DNA from: Chitinophagales bacterium
Lineage (GTDB): Bacteria; Bacteroidota; Bacteroidia; Chitinophagales; Chitinophagaceae
Length of the DNA stretch: 64,000 nt
Direction of reading: 5' to 3'
Assembly: GCA_020636575.1 (NCBI GenBank)
Contig: JACJXP010000003.1
Coordinates: 174,989-238,988 of the forward strand
The position numbers and the translations under genes were made by a program. Numbering within the stretch: the stretch's first letter is position 1; every line of letters begins with the position of its first letter. Positions 1-8,693 of the stretch are shown here, piece after piece. The notes beneath the pieces were generated by a model. The model did not search any database. It saw nothing but the letters and a program-made list of their open reading frames with translations, and was not told where the DNA came from.

Positions 1-1506
1 CTGGCTTTCTCCACCGCTTAATGTGTTTGCCAGCCGGCTTAAGGTAAGATAACCCAGTCCTACTTTTAATAAAGTATCAAGTCTGTTATTTAATTCTATT
101 AATATCCTTTTGGCTATTTGTCTATCATGCTCGCTGAGTTTAGTTTCCAGCTTAGTGAACCATTCGTTGAGATCTTTCACCGGCATCTCACTGAGCTCAC
201 CAATATTCTTCTTGTTCACTTTTACATACAAGGCTTCTTTTCTCAGGCGATATCCTTTACACTCCGGACATTTTGTTCTGCCACGGTAGCGGCTAAGCAA
301 CACCCGGTATTGTACTTTATATAACTGCGATTCGACATCTTTAAAAAAGTCGTCGATCCCATATACGCCATCACTCCCTTCCCATAACTGTTTATATTGT
401 TTTTCAGTCAGGTCAGCAATGGGTTTATGAACCGGGAAGTTGAACTTCTTTGCTCCACGGATAAAATTCTGACGCCACCAGTCCAGCTTTTCTCCTTTCC
501 ATGGCGCTACAGCTCCATCATATACACTTAATCGCCTGTCAGGGATCACCAGGTCTTCATCAATACCCAATACCTGCGAAAAACCTTCACATACAGGACA
601 GGCCCCATAAGGGTTATTAAATGAAAACAGGTTTGGAACCGGTTCCTCAAACTGCATCCCGTCCATTTCAAACCGGTTGTTGAAATGTTTGACCTGGCTA
701 CCATTTACTTCCACATATACATCACCCTCTCCTTCATAAAAAGCAGTACTGATAGAATCTGTTAGCCGGTGATTGTCGTCTTCATCAAAGTCTTTAACAA
801 CGATCCTGTCAACAAGTATGTAATCAACATTTATATTCTTTATTTCCTTGTCCGTTAACTCCAGGAGCTCTTCGATCCGTTTTGCTTCTAAACCTTCAGA
901 TTTTTTTTCGCCATACAAAGCAACCCTTGAAAAACCTTTTTGGGCCAGGATATTCAGTTCTTCCTTCGTATTCCTGTTCTTATGCTGTTTGAATTTGGCT
1001 AATATGAATACTTTATCATCGTTTTTTAAGCTGGTGATGAATTCCATTACATCGGCCACATCATCCTTTTTTACCTCTTTTCCTGAAACAGGTGAGATCG
1101 TTTTGCCTATCCGGGCAAATAACAGGCGGAGATAATCATAGATCTCTGTCATGCTGCCCACAGTGCTTCTTGGCGTCCTGGTAATTACTTTTTGCTCAAT
1201 GGCTATTGCCGGACAAAGCCCCTTTATCATGTCCACATCAGGCTTATTCATCCTGTTGAGGAACTGGCGGGCATAAGCACTCAGGCTTTCGGCATATCGC
1301 CTTTGTCCTTCAGCAAAAAGGGTATCTATAGTGAGTGATGACTTACCAGACCCGGAAACACCGGTAACTACGATAAGCTTATTCCTGGGCAGGGATACAG
1401 TGACATTTTTGAGGTTATGCACCCTTGCTCCTTTTATAAGGATATTTTCTGCGGAAATTACGGTATCCGGCTTTACGGGATTTTTCTCTTTTATTGTTTT
1501 ACTCAT
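1..1506 (-). CDS. uvrA: UvrABC excinuclease subunit A, N-terminal part (cut by window edge)
   Basis: UvrA is the DNA-damage-recognition ATPase of nucleotide excision repair; it loads UvrB at lesions. Only the first 502 residues are in the window, about half of the usual 930-960. Reading from ATG at 1506, the Walker A motif GVSGSGKSS lies at residues 49-57, followed by the family segment around RRYAESLSAYARQFL. CPVCEG and CPECKG cysteine pairs follow, and the ABC signature LSGGES falls right at the window edge. The start is supported by AGGAGGCGAT a few bases upstream, a strong Shine-Dalgarno for this phylum. The gene is divergent from the sigma factor at 1786. The identification is firm; the C-terminal half cannot be judged. 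Confidence 0.96.
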   Translation of the reverse strand, partial: MSKTIKEKNPVKPDTVISAENILIKGARVHNLKNVTVSLPRNKLIVVTGVSGSGKSSLTIDTLFAEGQRRYAESLSAYARQFLNRMNKPDVDMIKGLCPAIAIEQKVITRTPRSTVGSMTEIYDYLRLLFARIGKTISPVSGKEVKKDDVADVMEFITSLKNDDKVFILAKFKQHKNRNTKEELNILAQKGFSRVALYGEKKSEGLEAKRIEELLELTDKEIKNINVDYILVDRIVVKDFDEDDNHRLTDSISTAFYEGEGDVYVEVNGSQVKHFNNRFEMDGMQFEEPVPNLFSFNNPYGACPVCEGFSQVLGIDEDLVIPDRRLSVYDGAVAPWKGEKLDWWRQNFIRGAKKFNFPVHKPIADLTEKQYKQLWEGSDGVYGIDDFFKDVESQLYKVQYRVLLSRYRGRTKCPECKGYRLRKEALYVKVNKKNIGELSEMPVKDLNEWFTKLETKLSEHDRQIAKRILIELNNRLDTLLKVGLGYLTLSRLANTLSGGESQ

Positions 1507-1785
1507 TTAATCGCCTCCTGGTTCAAAACCTTGCCGGGCCTCATTTTCAGGCCAGACTCTTAACATTTCTTTAGCAGACATGACAACGATTTGCTTTCAC
1601 AAATGTTTGGCAATTTCGTGAAAAGGCCTATTTTTAATTTCCAATATCCGAAAAATGAATAAACCGAAAAACATACCCAGCCTATAGTAAACTTCTACAC
1701 ATTTTAACCAAATCAGATCACAACCAATATCCATTTGAACCTGCTATTGTTTTCAATCGCAGCTAAACCTTAACTGTAGGAGTTT

Positions 1786-2367
1786 ATGAAATCATTATCA
1801 AAAAAAACAGATCATGAGCTGATCCATCTGTTCACAGATGGGGACACTGAGGCATTAGAAACACTGGTGCTCAGGCATAAAGACAAGCTCTACACCTCCA
1901 TACTTTTCCTGGTAAAGGACAAGTACCTTGCTGAAGACATTTTTCAGGATGCTTTTATCCGCATTATTGATACCATGCGGGGTGGCCGTTATACTGAAGA
2001 AGGCAAGTTTTTACCATGGGCCATGCGGATAGCACATAATCTTTGTGTAGATCATTTCAGAAAAGTGAAAAGAACACCCACCATTCGAAACAGCGAGGAG
2101 AAAGACATTTTTGAAGTACTGAATTTTTCAGAAGATTGTGCCGAGACTATGATGATGCGCAGGCAAAGTCATGACAGGGTAAGGGATATGCTTCAGCAGC
2201 TTCCGGAAGATCAGCGTGAAGTAATCATCCTGCGTCATTTTGCAGATATGAGTTTCAAAGAAATTGCAGCAGCTACCAATTGCAGTATTAACACTGCTTT
2301 GGGTCGTATGCGTTACGGATTGATTAATTTGCGTAAGATGATGACGCAAAAACAAATTGCTCTTTAA
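1786..2367 (+). CDS. ECF-type RNA polymerase sigma factor
   Basis: A 193-residue sigma-70 family protein of extracytoplasmic-function size. Region 2 covers roughly residues 20-90, with the core-binding/-10 segment around KDKYLAEDIFQDAFIRI and the WAMRIAHNLCVDHFRK helix. Region 4 covers about 135-185: LPEDQREVIILRHF followed by the helix-turn-helix SFKEIAAATNCSINTALGR. There is no region 1 or 3, as expected for the class. TAGGAG sits a few bases before the ATG. No anti-sigma gene is adjacent: the downstream gene is a convergent dsbD and the upstream one is the divergent uvrA. It may therefore be regulated by its own expression level. The target regulon cannot be told from sequence. Confidence 0.93.
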   Translation: MKSLSKKTDHELIHLFTDGDTEALETLVLRHKDKLYTSILFLVKDKYLAEDIFQDAFIRIIDTMRGGRYTEEGKFLPWAMRIAHNLCVDHFRKVKRTPTIRNSEEKDIFEVLNFSEDCAETMMMRRQSHDRVRDMLQQLPEDQREVIILRHFADMSFKEIAAATNCSINTALGRMRYGLINLRKMMTQKQIAL

Positions 2368-2373
2368 ATATTT

Positions 2374-2464
2374 GTCATTCTGTACCTCCATCCGGGAAAA
2401 AAGAATTCTGTCTCAATAGAATTTCCTTTTGCTTGCCAATACCGGAAGGCTGGTACAGGGTGAC
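2374..2464. repeat. Structured intergenic repeat (GTCATTCTG ... CAGGGTGAC type)
   Basis: The outer arms 2374-2386 (GTCATTCTGTACC) and 2452-2464 (GGTACAGGGTGAC) can pair over 13 positions including two G-T wobbles. Inside, TCCGG (2391-2395) pairs with CCGGA (2442-2446), and a further AATTCT/AGAATT arm lies near 2404-2422. GTCATTCTG-type inverted repeats recur between genes in many bacterial genomes. I infer this is one such dispersed element, lying between the sigma-factor stop and the shared terminator. Confidence 0.5.
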
Positions 2465-2472
2465 ACCAAATT

Positions 2473-2499
2473 AAAAAAGCCCCTTTACGGGGCTTTTTT
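2473..2499. terminator. Bidirectional intrinsic terminator
   Basis: AAAAAAGCCCC, loop TTTAC, then GGGGCTTTTTT: a perfect 11-bp stem with an A tract on one side and a T tract on the other. It can therefore end transcription of the sigma factor (plus) and of dsbD (minus). The dsbD stop codon overlaps its right edge. Confidence 0.85.
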
Positions 2500-4450
2500 A
2501 TTGCTTTGATGAATTTTTGAATGTTTCCAATCCACATTCCAGCCACCGGGTAAATTCTTCAGCATCCGGCGTATAGAACTTTGTTTTTGTTAGTGCTATT
2601 TCATCAGGAGATATAATAGCATACTGGGGTTGAGAAGTAGCTCCGAAATTTTCGATCTGGAAAGCCGACCATTTATCTCCTACCGACACAATCGATTTTT
2701 CAGTACCATTACTTAGCTTTTCAACCGTTTGTTCTGCTAAAGGCAGATTATTTCTTTCATCTACATATAAAGAAACCACCACAAACTCATGACGCATCAA
2801 ACTGTCAACCGTTTTATCCGGCCATACTTTTTCTTCCATACGGCGACAGTTCACACAAGCCCATCCGGTAAAGTCGATCAATACCGGTTTATTCTCTTTC
2901 CTTGCCTGTTCCAATGCCCCTTTGTAATCATTATGTAATGGCTCTAATATCTTCGAATTCGACTTATCTATTTTGTAAAGGCTATATGTTTTGGGTGGCG
3001 GAAAACCACTTATTAAAGTGAGGCTACTGTTTTTAAATAAACCGGGGACAAGGTAAACTGTTATAGCAGCAAACAGAGCAATAAACCCGATCCGCACCAA
3101 TGAAAATTTCTTTACAGGTGAACTGTCTTTTACCCTGATGATACCGAGCAGGTACAGCACCATCAACAACCCGATCACTACCCATAGACCGATAAAGATC
3201 TCCCTTTTCAACAGCCCCCATTGTTTTACAAGATCGGCATTAGATAAAAATTTTATAGCAAGTGCCAGTTCGAGGAAACCAAGGATCACTTTTACATCTG
3301 TCATCCAGCCACCGGATTTAGGTAATGAGTGCAGCCACTGCGGAAACATGGCAAATAGTGCAAAAGGCAATCCTAATGCAAGTCCAAAACCAGCAGCGCC
3401 AACTGTTAAGGGCCATGCCCCTTGTTCTGCCACACCCACCAATAATGTTCCAAGTATAGGTCCGGTACAGGAAAACGAAACAATGGCCAGCGTAGCTGCC
3501 ATAAAAAAGATACCACCCAGGTTTCCTAATCCTGATTTGGCATCCATCCTGTTAGCTAATCCAGGCGGCAACCCTATTTCAAACATGCCAAAGAAAGAGA
3601 AGGCAAAAAACAGAAAAATGGCAAAGAATATAAGATTAAGCAACACATTGGTGGAAATATTATTGAATATTTCCGGGCTAATAGCTTTCCCTGCTATATG
3701 AAATGGCAATGTGATCAGCACATATATCAGGAAAATAAAAAGGCCATAGAACACAGCATTTCTGATCCCCTTTTTCTTATCCTGTGACTTTTTGGTAAAA
3801 AAAGTCACTGTGACAGGGATCATTGGAAATACGCAAGGTGTTAATAATGCAATGGCACCCCCTAATAAACCTAGCAAGAAAATAGTCAGCAGGCTTTTGT
3901 CTTTTGTTCCTTCATCCCCACATGTACTTACAGGATTGTTGATATCAATTGAAGCTCTTTTAATACTTGCAGCCTGAAGCCCCCCTTCTAATTCCACACT
4001 AAAAGGAAATACAGTAGCCGGATAAAATTCATCGCCTTTCCCATAAGTATACAACAGATTTCCCTGCAGTCTCGCCGGGATAGCTCCATTTATAGTAACT
4101 ACTGCCGTCCATTCGATAGCTGATTCAAATACATTAATATTTGTGTTCTCAAAAATTGAGCTGCTGATAGTGATAGGATTTGCAGCCTCGAAACCACCCT
4201 CCTGTGAAACCGCTGAATCAGGGAAATTCAGCTCAGTTGTTTTGATATCCAGCAATACCTGGTTGGGAGCATACACCTGCCAGCCTCCGCTTATAGTTCC
4301 TGTAAATGTAAGTTCATACTTGGCTTCTGCAATCTTCTTACTGGTTACTTTCCAGTCCTGGACCGGGACGTTATTATCCTGCGCAAAAAGGCCATTTGAA
4401 ACAAATGATGCAACTGCAAAAAAGAAAATAGAGTATAATGATCGAAACAT
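2498..4450 (-). CDS. dsbD: DsbD-family thiol:disulfide reductase with degenerate N-terminal domain
   Basis: 650 residues. DsbD carries electrons from cytoplasmic thioredoxin across the inner membrane to periplasmic thiol proteins. Order: signal peptide (1-23), DsbD-N-like beta domain (about 25-160), eight-helix CcdA-like core from about 190 with the membrane Cys motifs TPCVFPM and FSCTGP, then a C-terminal thioredoxin-like domain with WACVNCRRME. The last two redox pairs are intact. The N-terminal domain has lost its own pair: the segment aligned with TCDDEKCLPP of the neighbouring protein reads YGKGDEFYPA. The separate DsbD-N protein at 4518-4982 keeps the Cys pair and probably acts in its place. 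The gene follows that protein on the same strand across a 67-base gap holding a terminator-like hairpin. Confidence 0.92.
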   Translation of the reverse strand: MFRSLYSIFFFAVASFVSNGLFAQDNNVPVQDWKVTSKKIAEAKYELTFTGTISGGWQVYAPNQVLLDIKTTELNFPDSAVSQEGGFEAANPITISSSIFENTNINVFESAIEWTAVVTINGAIPARLQGNLLYTYGKGDEFYPATVFPFSVELEGGLQAASIKRASIDINNPVSTCGDEGTKDKSLLTIFLLGLLGGAIALLTPCVFPMIPVTVTFFTKKSQDKKKGIRNAVFYGLFIFLIYVLITLPFHIAGKAISPEIFNNISTNVLLNLIFFAIFLFFAFSFFGMFEIGLPPGLANRMDAKSGLGNLGGIFFMAATLAIVSFSCTGPILGTLLVGVAEQGAWPLTVGAAGFGLALGLPFALFAMFPQWLHSLPKSGGWMTDVKVILGFLELALAIKFLSNADLVKQWGLLKREIFIGLWVVIGLLMVLYLLGIIRVKDSSPVKKFSLVRIGFIALFAAITVYLVPGLFKNSSLTLISGFPPPKTYSLYKIDKSNSKILEPLHNDYKGALEQARKENKPVLIDFTGWACVNCRRMEEKVWPDKTVDSLMRHEFVVVSLYVDERNNLPLAEQTVEKLSNGTEKSIVSVGDKWSAFQIENFGATSQPQYAIISPDEIALTKTKFYTPDAEEFTRWLECGLETFKNSSKQ

Positions 4451-4460
4451 AAACAGTGTT

Positions 4461-4491
4461 AAAAAAAACGAGTTCTTATATGGAACCCGTT
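4461..4491 (-). terminator. Terminator/attenuator-like hairpin between the two dsb genes
   Basis: On the minus strand AACGGGTTC, a seven-base loop, GAACTCGTT (one G-T wobble), then a run of T. It lies after the stand-alone DsbD-N gene and just before the dsbD start at 4450. It could lower the expression of dsbD relative to its neighbour. Confidence 0.55.
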
Positions 4492-4517
4492 TAATATTTT
4501 AATGAATAACTCAATCT

Positions 4518-4982
4518 CTATTTTAAAGCTATCGTAAAGTTAACTTTTTTGGGTGGCAAACACTTTTCATCATCACATGTCTGATACTCAACATTTCCTG
4601 TAACATTTGTTTTTGCATTCGCCTTTAGCTTAACTGTCTGTACAAATTTTACAGAATTGGAGTATTGATGTGCGGTAACATCCAGCGTTTTATCCTTGTA
4701 AATCTCCATCTTACCTACTTCCTTAACTGCTCCTTCGAAATCAAGTAAGGGATTCTTATTAAAAGCAAATTCAGTAGGAATTGCTATGGCATCATCAGGT
4801 TGTGTTTGAGAATATAAATGCCATTTTTTCTGAATTGTGGCCGTCATATGTAATTCGTACATTTTATCGCCTACTTTTTTTGCAGAAAAGCTCCATTGAA
4901 CAGGATTAACCTGGGCCTGGCCAGAAAGAAAAGAACCCATCAAAAATAATACTCCAATTATATATCTATTCATAGCAAACAT
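4518..4982 (-). CDS. Stand-alone DsbD N-terminal (alpha) domain protein with intact Cys pair
   Basis: A 154-residue exported protein: signal peptide (about 1-23, ending SGQAQ), then a single DsbD-N immunoglobulin-like domain. Near its C-terminus is TCDDEKCLPP, the CxxxxC-type pair that in DsbD alpha takes electrons from the membrane core and hands them to periplasmic partners. It aligns without gaps to the matching stretch of the fused DsbD downstream, which lacks both cysteines. I infer that it works as the soluble or membrane-associated alpha domain for that DsbD. It is the first gene of the pair and has a good promoter just upstream (5049-5077). Confidence 0.85.
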   Translation of the reverse strand: MFAMNRYIIGVLFLMGSFLSGQAQVNPVQWSFSAKKVGDKMYELHMTATIQKKWHLYSQTQPDDAIAIPTEFAFNKNPLLDFEGAVKEVGKMEIYKDKTLDVTAHQYSNSVKFVQTVKLKANAKTNVTGNVEYQTCDDEKCLPPKKVNFTIALK

Positions 4983-5048
4983 TATTTACACAAAAAAATT
5001 AAGCCTGGTTTTTTAATCCTAAAATGAACCGCAAATTTATCAAAGTCG

Positions 5049-5077
5049 CAAAGATAAACTGTGACTAACATTACAAA
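5049..5077 (-). promoter_or_regulatory. Bacteroidota sigma-A promoter for the dsb pair
   Basis: On the minus strand TTTG (5077-5074), 17 bases, TATCTTTG (5056-5049). Both match the -33 TTTG / -7 TAnnTTTG consensus of the phylum. The expected transcript starts about 60 bases before the ATG at 4982. Confidence 0.65.
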
Positions 5078-5107
5078 TTAACATGTATAAAATGGAAGAT
5101 GGGACTT

Positions 5108-5782
5108 TTAAGAAACCAGTTGCTCAACCATTAACAAATTTTTGATAATTTCTCTGCCATCAGTATTCCCCAAAACTGATGAACAGGCTCTTTCCGGGTG
5201 TGGCATCATACCAAAAACATTTCTATTGGCATTACATATCCCGGCAATATTCCTGGTGGAGCCATTTGGATTTGCATCAGCATTAATATCCCCTTTTTCA
5301 TCGCAGTAATAATAAATCACTTGCCTGTTTGCTTCCAACTGGTCCAGTATTTGTTTATCAGCATAATATCTGCCTTCTCCATGCGCAACAGGGATCTTAT
5401 ACGCTTTTTCTTCACCAGTTGTAATGAAGACATTCTTACAAACAAACTGCTGGTTTGCATTACGTAATAATACCCCCGGCAGCAAATGTGATTCACAAAG
5501 GATCTGGAATCCGTTACAAACACCAAAAACTTTACCCCCGGCATTGGCAAATTCTATTACACTTTGCATCATTGGGCTAAAGCGGGCAATGGCACCACAG
5601 CGCAGATAGTCTCCATAAGAAAAACCTCCTGGTAATATGATACAATCTTCTGTAGTGAACATGCTCAAGTCTCTATTCTTATGCCACAGCATTATTACTT
5701 CCTGGCCAAGATCACTGGAAAGAGCATCTTGCATGTCCCTATCGCAATTAGATCCGGGAAAAACTACAACTCCAAATTTCAT
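5108..5782 (-). CDS. purQ: Phosphoribosylformylglycinamidine synthase subunit PurQ (glutamine amidotransferase)
   Basis: The 224-residue class I glutamine amidotransferase subunit of FGAM synthase. It hydrolyses glutamine and passes ammonia to PurL in purine synthesis. The catalytic nucleophile is Cys89 in FGVCNGFQIL; the His-Glu pair is His195/Glu197 in PHPER. The start FPGSNCDRD and GGFSYGDYLR are family signatures, and the length is standard for the small-subunit form. No purL or purS lies next to it, so the complex is encoded at separate loci. A -7 element TATCTTTG on this strand (5816-5809) lies about 26 bases before the ATG, so the gene may have its own promoter despite the membrane-protein gene just upstream. 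Confidence 0.96.
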   Translation of the reverse strand: MKFGVVVFPGSNCDRDMQDALSSDLGQEVIMLWHKNRDLSMFTTEDCIILPGGFSYGDYLRCGAIARFSPMMQSVIEFANAGGKVFGVCNGFQILCESHLLPGVLLRNANQQFVCKNVFITTGEEKAYKIPVAHGEGRYYADKQILDQLEANRQVIYYYCDEKGDINADANPNGSTRNIAGICNANRNVFGMMPHPERACSSVLGNTDGREIIKNLLMVEQLVS

Positions 5783-5808
5783 AGAAAATCATAACTGGTG
5801 AGAAAGCA

Positions 5809-5816
5809 CAAAGATA
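5809..5816 (-). promoter_or_regulatory. -7 element upstream of purQ
   Basis: TATCTTTG on the minus strand, a perfect TAnnTTTG, 26 bases before the purQ ATG. I do not see a convincing -33 TTTG at the right distance. Confidence 0.45.
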
Positions 5817-5842
5817 CTATTTACACAGGATATGGAATAAGT

Positions 5843-6832
5843 TTACCAGCCCGGACCCGCATATTGATATGCGATTATAAATAACACAGTAACCCAAAAC
5901 AATAATGTAGAGAACCAGCGCATACTTGTGTATAAATAAGCAGATGCATGAAATGCTGCAAACGGAATAGCAGCCATTACCCAGTTCTCAAATGAATCAC
6001 TGTTATTTACAAATGGTATAAAAACAGCGCCCAACAAATAAAGCAGGATCAGGCTCCACCCCTTTCTAACCTGTATCAGCATTCGTCGTAAATTATCTTG
6101 TGTATGATAACCCCCGCTCAGGAAGGGAATTATTATCAAAAAAACACTGCCTGCAAGCCAGGCAGACTGTTCTACAACAGGAAACCCTATAACAAACTCA
6201 GGCAGTAGGTTTGCCCAGCTCCATTGATCAGTAATAAACAGGTAAACTCCGTAAAAGTAAAAGGGCGTCAGCAGCCCCACTATACAGATCACCCATTCAT
6301 TTATCCTGAATGGACGCATTACCAGCATAGCCATTAATATCCAAAAAATAAATGTGACTGAAGGGAAAAAGATAAATGCGGCAAAACCCATAGCTAACCC
6401 TATGTTATAAATGGTTCCTTTTGCATTCTCCTGGTGATGTATTTTAAATAATCCTGAAAGAATAAATACCAGGATCGTGTTAATGATCAGCGGGGCTGAC
6501 AGGTAATTCCATTCAGGAAAAAGAGAAGTGATAAGCATGTATGCCATCCCCGGAAAATAGGTGGCTTTGCTTGTCATCCGCTGTTCATTAATGAACCGGG
6601 TTAACATGATAGCTTGCAAAAACAAAAAACCAAATGCAATTATGGGATAGGTCATCTGACCAGTAGCACCATTATTATTAAGCAATCCCAGGAACCAATT
6701 GAATAATGACCCATTTTCCGGCTTGATTACCGGCACATGAGGATCAGTAAACATGGGTAGTTTAAGCAATATCCCAAATACAAGTAGTACAAGAATATTC
6801 CCCGGGGTTTTCTGTTTGAAAATGGCGATCAC
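5843..6832 (-). CDS. Polytopic membrane protein, DUF6427-like
   Basis: 329 residues with about nine to ten hydrophobic segments covering nearly the whole chain and no signal peptide. The opening MIAIFKQKTPGNILVLL, with a FTDPHVPVI loop after the first helix, and the general layout resemble the Bacteroidota-restricted DUF6427 family, which I recall lying near nucleotide-metabolism genes in this phylum. The assignment is from memory of the family, not a search. There are no catalytic motifs. It lies between the secreted protein gene (15 bases upstream) and purQ (60 bases downstream) on the same strand. The function is unknown; an inner-membrane location is clear. Confidence 0.7.
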   Translation of the reverse strand: MIAIFKQKTPGNILVLLVFGILLKLPMFTDPHVPVIKPENGSLFNWFLGLLNNNGATGQMTYPIIAFGFLFLQAIMLTRFINEQRMTSKATYFPGMAYMLITSLFPEWNYLSAPLIINTILVFILSGLFKIHHQENAKGTIYNIGLAMGFAAFIFFPSVTFIFWILMAMLVMRPFRINEWVICIVGLLTPFYFYGVYLFITDQWSWANLLPEFVIGFPVVEQSAWLAGSVFLIIIPFLSGGYHTQDNLRRMLIQVRKGWSLILLYLLGAVFIPFVNNSDSFENWVMAAIPFAAFHASAYLYTSMRWFSTLLFWVTVLFIIAYQYAGPGW

Positions 6833-6847
6833 TATAGAGGTCTCACA

Positions 6848-8380
6848 TTAGTTATACTCAATTTTAGCAAAACAAATTGAATTTCTGTATACACAGGGTA
6901 TAATGATTTGTTTTGAGCTAACCTGTTTACCGTATTTTGTCATAAACTCATGCCCCCGATCGAGGTTTTTAAGAGTAGGATTCCGGGAAAGTGTACCATC
7001 AGGAGTTATCGTAAAATCTGTTAAAAGGTTATTCCTTCTTTCAGGTTGATTGAAAAGAAAATGAATTTCACTGCCGGTATTCATTAACTGGTAAGAGATA
7101 AGGTCGTCATTTTCATCATTAAACTGTGCTTTACCTATCACATTATTCCACTCAGGTTGCCCTTTGCTGTCAAATGAGAATACTACAATATTATCTGCAT
7201 GGTAGCGGGCACCCCTGTTATTGTTGCCATAAAACCTTGAGTTCATCCATAACCGGTTGTAATAAGGAGAGTAATAATAACTATTCCATCCCTGGTTCAT
7301 AAACGGTGAACCATACAGATAATCCCACCTGTTCCAGCTATTATACCGGGAAGTTGTATAGTATGCCTCGCTGGCAATAAGAAAACCACCATCCCTCCTG
7401 GTAATAATGTCCTGAATAAAAAAGTTATTGAATGCTGTTTTAACACCCGACTCTCCGCGGGCCTCTCTGCGCAGTTCGTCTGAAAAAATATTAATATTCT
7501 CTAAGATCGGCTTAGAACTGTTCAGGTCCCAAACATAAAAATATAGCCCATCCACATTACCCCTTCGCTCATTGTAATAATAGGAAGTCAGAAAGATCCG
7601 GCTATTGCTATTGTCGACCTTAATATGGATCTCGTCGAGCCATGTTTTTTCAAGATTAAGTGCCCTGTACAAAAGGGTATCCGCCTGTGCATATTTAATG
7701 ATGAATGACGCATCACTGATATTGTCATTCCCTTTACGTACAAAACGGGTAAAAACAAGGTTGCCATTATTATCCAGTTGAAATTCTCCCAGGTAATCGT
7801 TCCTTTCTTCCATGGGGATATTAATGACACTTTTCTTTTTCAATGAAAGATCATTATCAAACAGCAAGGTTGTCATCACATATAATTTCTTGTTCTTGCT
7901 GTTAATTTTGAATACGGCGATCTGAGATTTATTTTCACTTGTTATTACTGTATATATCCGGTTATCTGCTGCAAAACTGAGATGAGTAGTATCCAGTTGC
8001 ATCACATCACCCACTAACTTCCCATTCCCATCAATTTTTGAAGCCATGCAATAAATAACATTTTTCCGTTGATACTGGTAGATCATATAAGCAAAATCAC
8101 CATAAGGGAAAAAATCTGCATTGATCATCCTGTCATTATCCGGCACATAATCCTGCTCTTCCCTGGAAACTACGTTCATATCGTTGTCCAACACAGTGAT
8201 CCAATTCTTATTACGGATATTCTTGTATACCAGAAAATTGCCGTTTATTTTTCCCACAATTTCAAAATTCAGCCGCCTGGAATCATCCCTTTCGGGCTCA
8301 GAATAAACGATCTTCTGGGCTTCGCAAAAAACAAAAGCCAGCATCATTGTCAGTACTAAAAATAATTTTCGGCTAAACAT
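6848..8380 (-). CDS. Exported protein of unknown function
   Basis: 510 residues with a clear signal peptide (MFSRKLFLVLTMMLAFVFCEAQ, cleavage about residue 22). The mature part is a series of short beta-like strands with repeated 'x-V-F-K-I-N', 'xIVVFSFDSKGQPEWN' and 'FxxNQ' patterns, which suggests a propeller-like or beta-rich fold. A Tyr/Asn/Trp-rich stretch lies near residues 345-390. I do not recognise a family or an active site. It probably sits in the periplasm or outer membrane and is co-transcribed with the DUF6427-like gene 15 bases downstream. Confidence 0.75.
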   Translation of the reverse strand: MFSRKLFLVLTMMLAFVFCEAQKIVYSEPERDDSRRLNFEIVGKINGNFLVYKNIRNKNWITVLDNDMNVVSREEQDYVPDNDRMINADFFPYGDFAYMIYQYQRKNVIYCMASKIDGNGKLVGDVMQLDTTHLSFAADNRIYTVITSENKSQIAVFKINSKNKKLYVMTTLLFDNDLSLKKKSVINIPMEERNDYLGEFQLDNNGNLVFTRFVRKGNDNISDASFIIKYAQADTLLYRALNLEKTWLDEIHIKVDNSNSRIFLTSYYYNERRGNVDGLYFYVWDLNSSKPILENINIFSDELRREARGESGVKTAFNNFFIQDIITRRDGGFLIASEAYYTTSRYNSWNRWDYLYGSPFMNQGWNSYYYSPYYNRLWMNSRFYGNNNRGARYHADNIVVFSFDSKGQPEWNNVIGKAQFNDENDDLISYQLMNTGSEIHFLFNQPERRNNLLTDFTITPDGTLSRNPTLKNLDRGHEFMTKYGKQVSSKQIIIPCVYRNSICFAKIEYN

Positions 8381-8693
8381 ATTGCATTCGTTATTTTCTG
8401 AATAAAGTTACTGGTTGAATTGCATATAGAATGCCAATTTTCCCTCAGCACAAGTCTATATTGCGATTCCTTGCACAATTAACGACGGAAAAAAATGCTT
8501 TAATGCTGCACCTGCCCAAAAAATAACCCATGTTAGTTTGTTTTAAATTTTCAAATTCATTGGTGGTATTTAAAAATTGCTTATACCTTTGTATGCTAGT
8601 AGTAACCCGATAAAATTAAATCTGCACCTGTTCTTGTCCTCCGGTTATGAACTGTTTGGGCATACCAGAAGATCAATTATAACGACATAGAAA
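8381..8693. other. Divergent intergenic region before kup
   Basis: 313 bases between the secreted-protein gene (minus) and kup (plus). It holds the kup promoter at 8560-8591 and a leader of about 95 bases. I see no ORF or strong hairpin in the rest. Confidence 0.6.
8560..8591 (+). promoter_or_regulatory. Promoter of kup
   Basis: TTGG at 8560 followed after 21 bases by TACCTTTG (8584-8591), matching the phylum -33/-7 consensus. The transcript would start near 8598, about 95 bases before the GTG start. Confidence 0.6.

Noticed and set aside
1507..1785. Possible promoters or operator between uvrA and the sigma factor
   Set aside because: No TAnnTTTG box on either strand and no LexA-like palindrome that I could defend.
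3138..3701. 187-codon plus-strand open frame inside dsbD
   Set aside because: It is antisense to the well-supported membrane part of dsbD and is Pro/Asn/Thr-rich, as expected from the reverse of hydrophobic codons.
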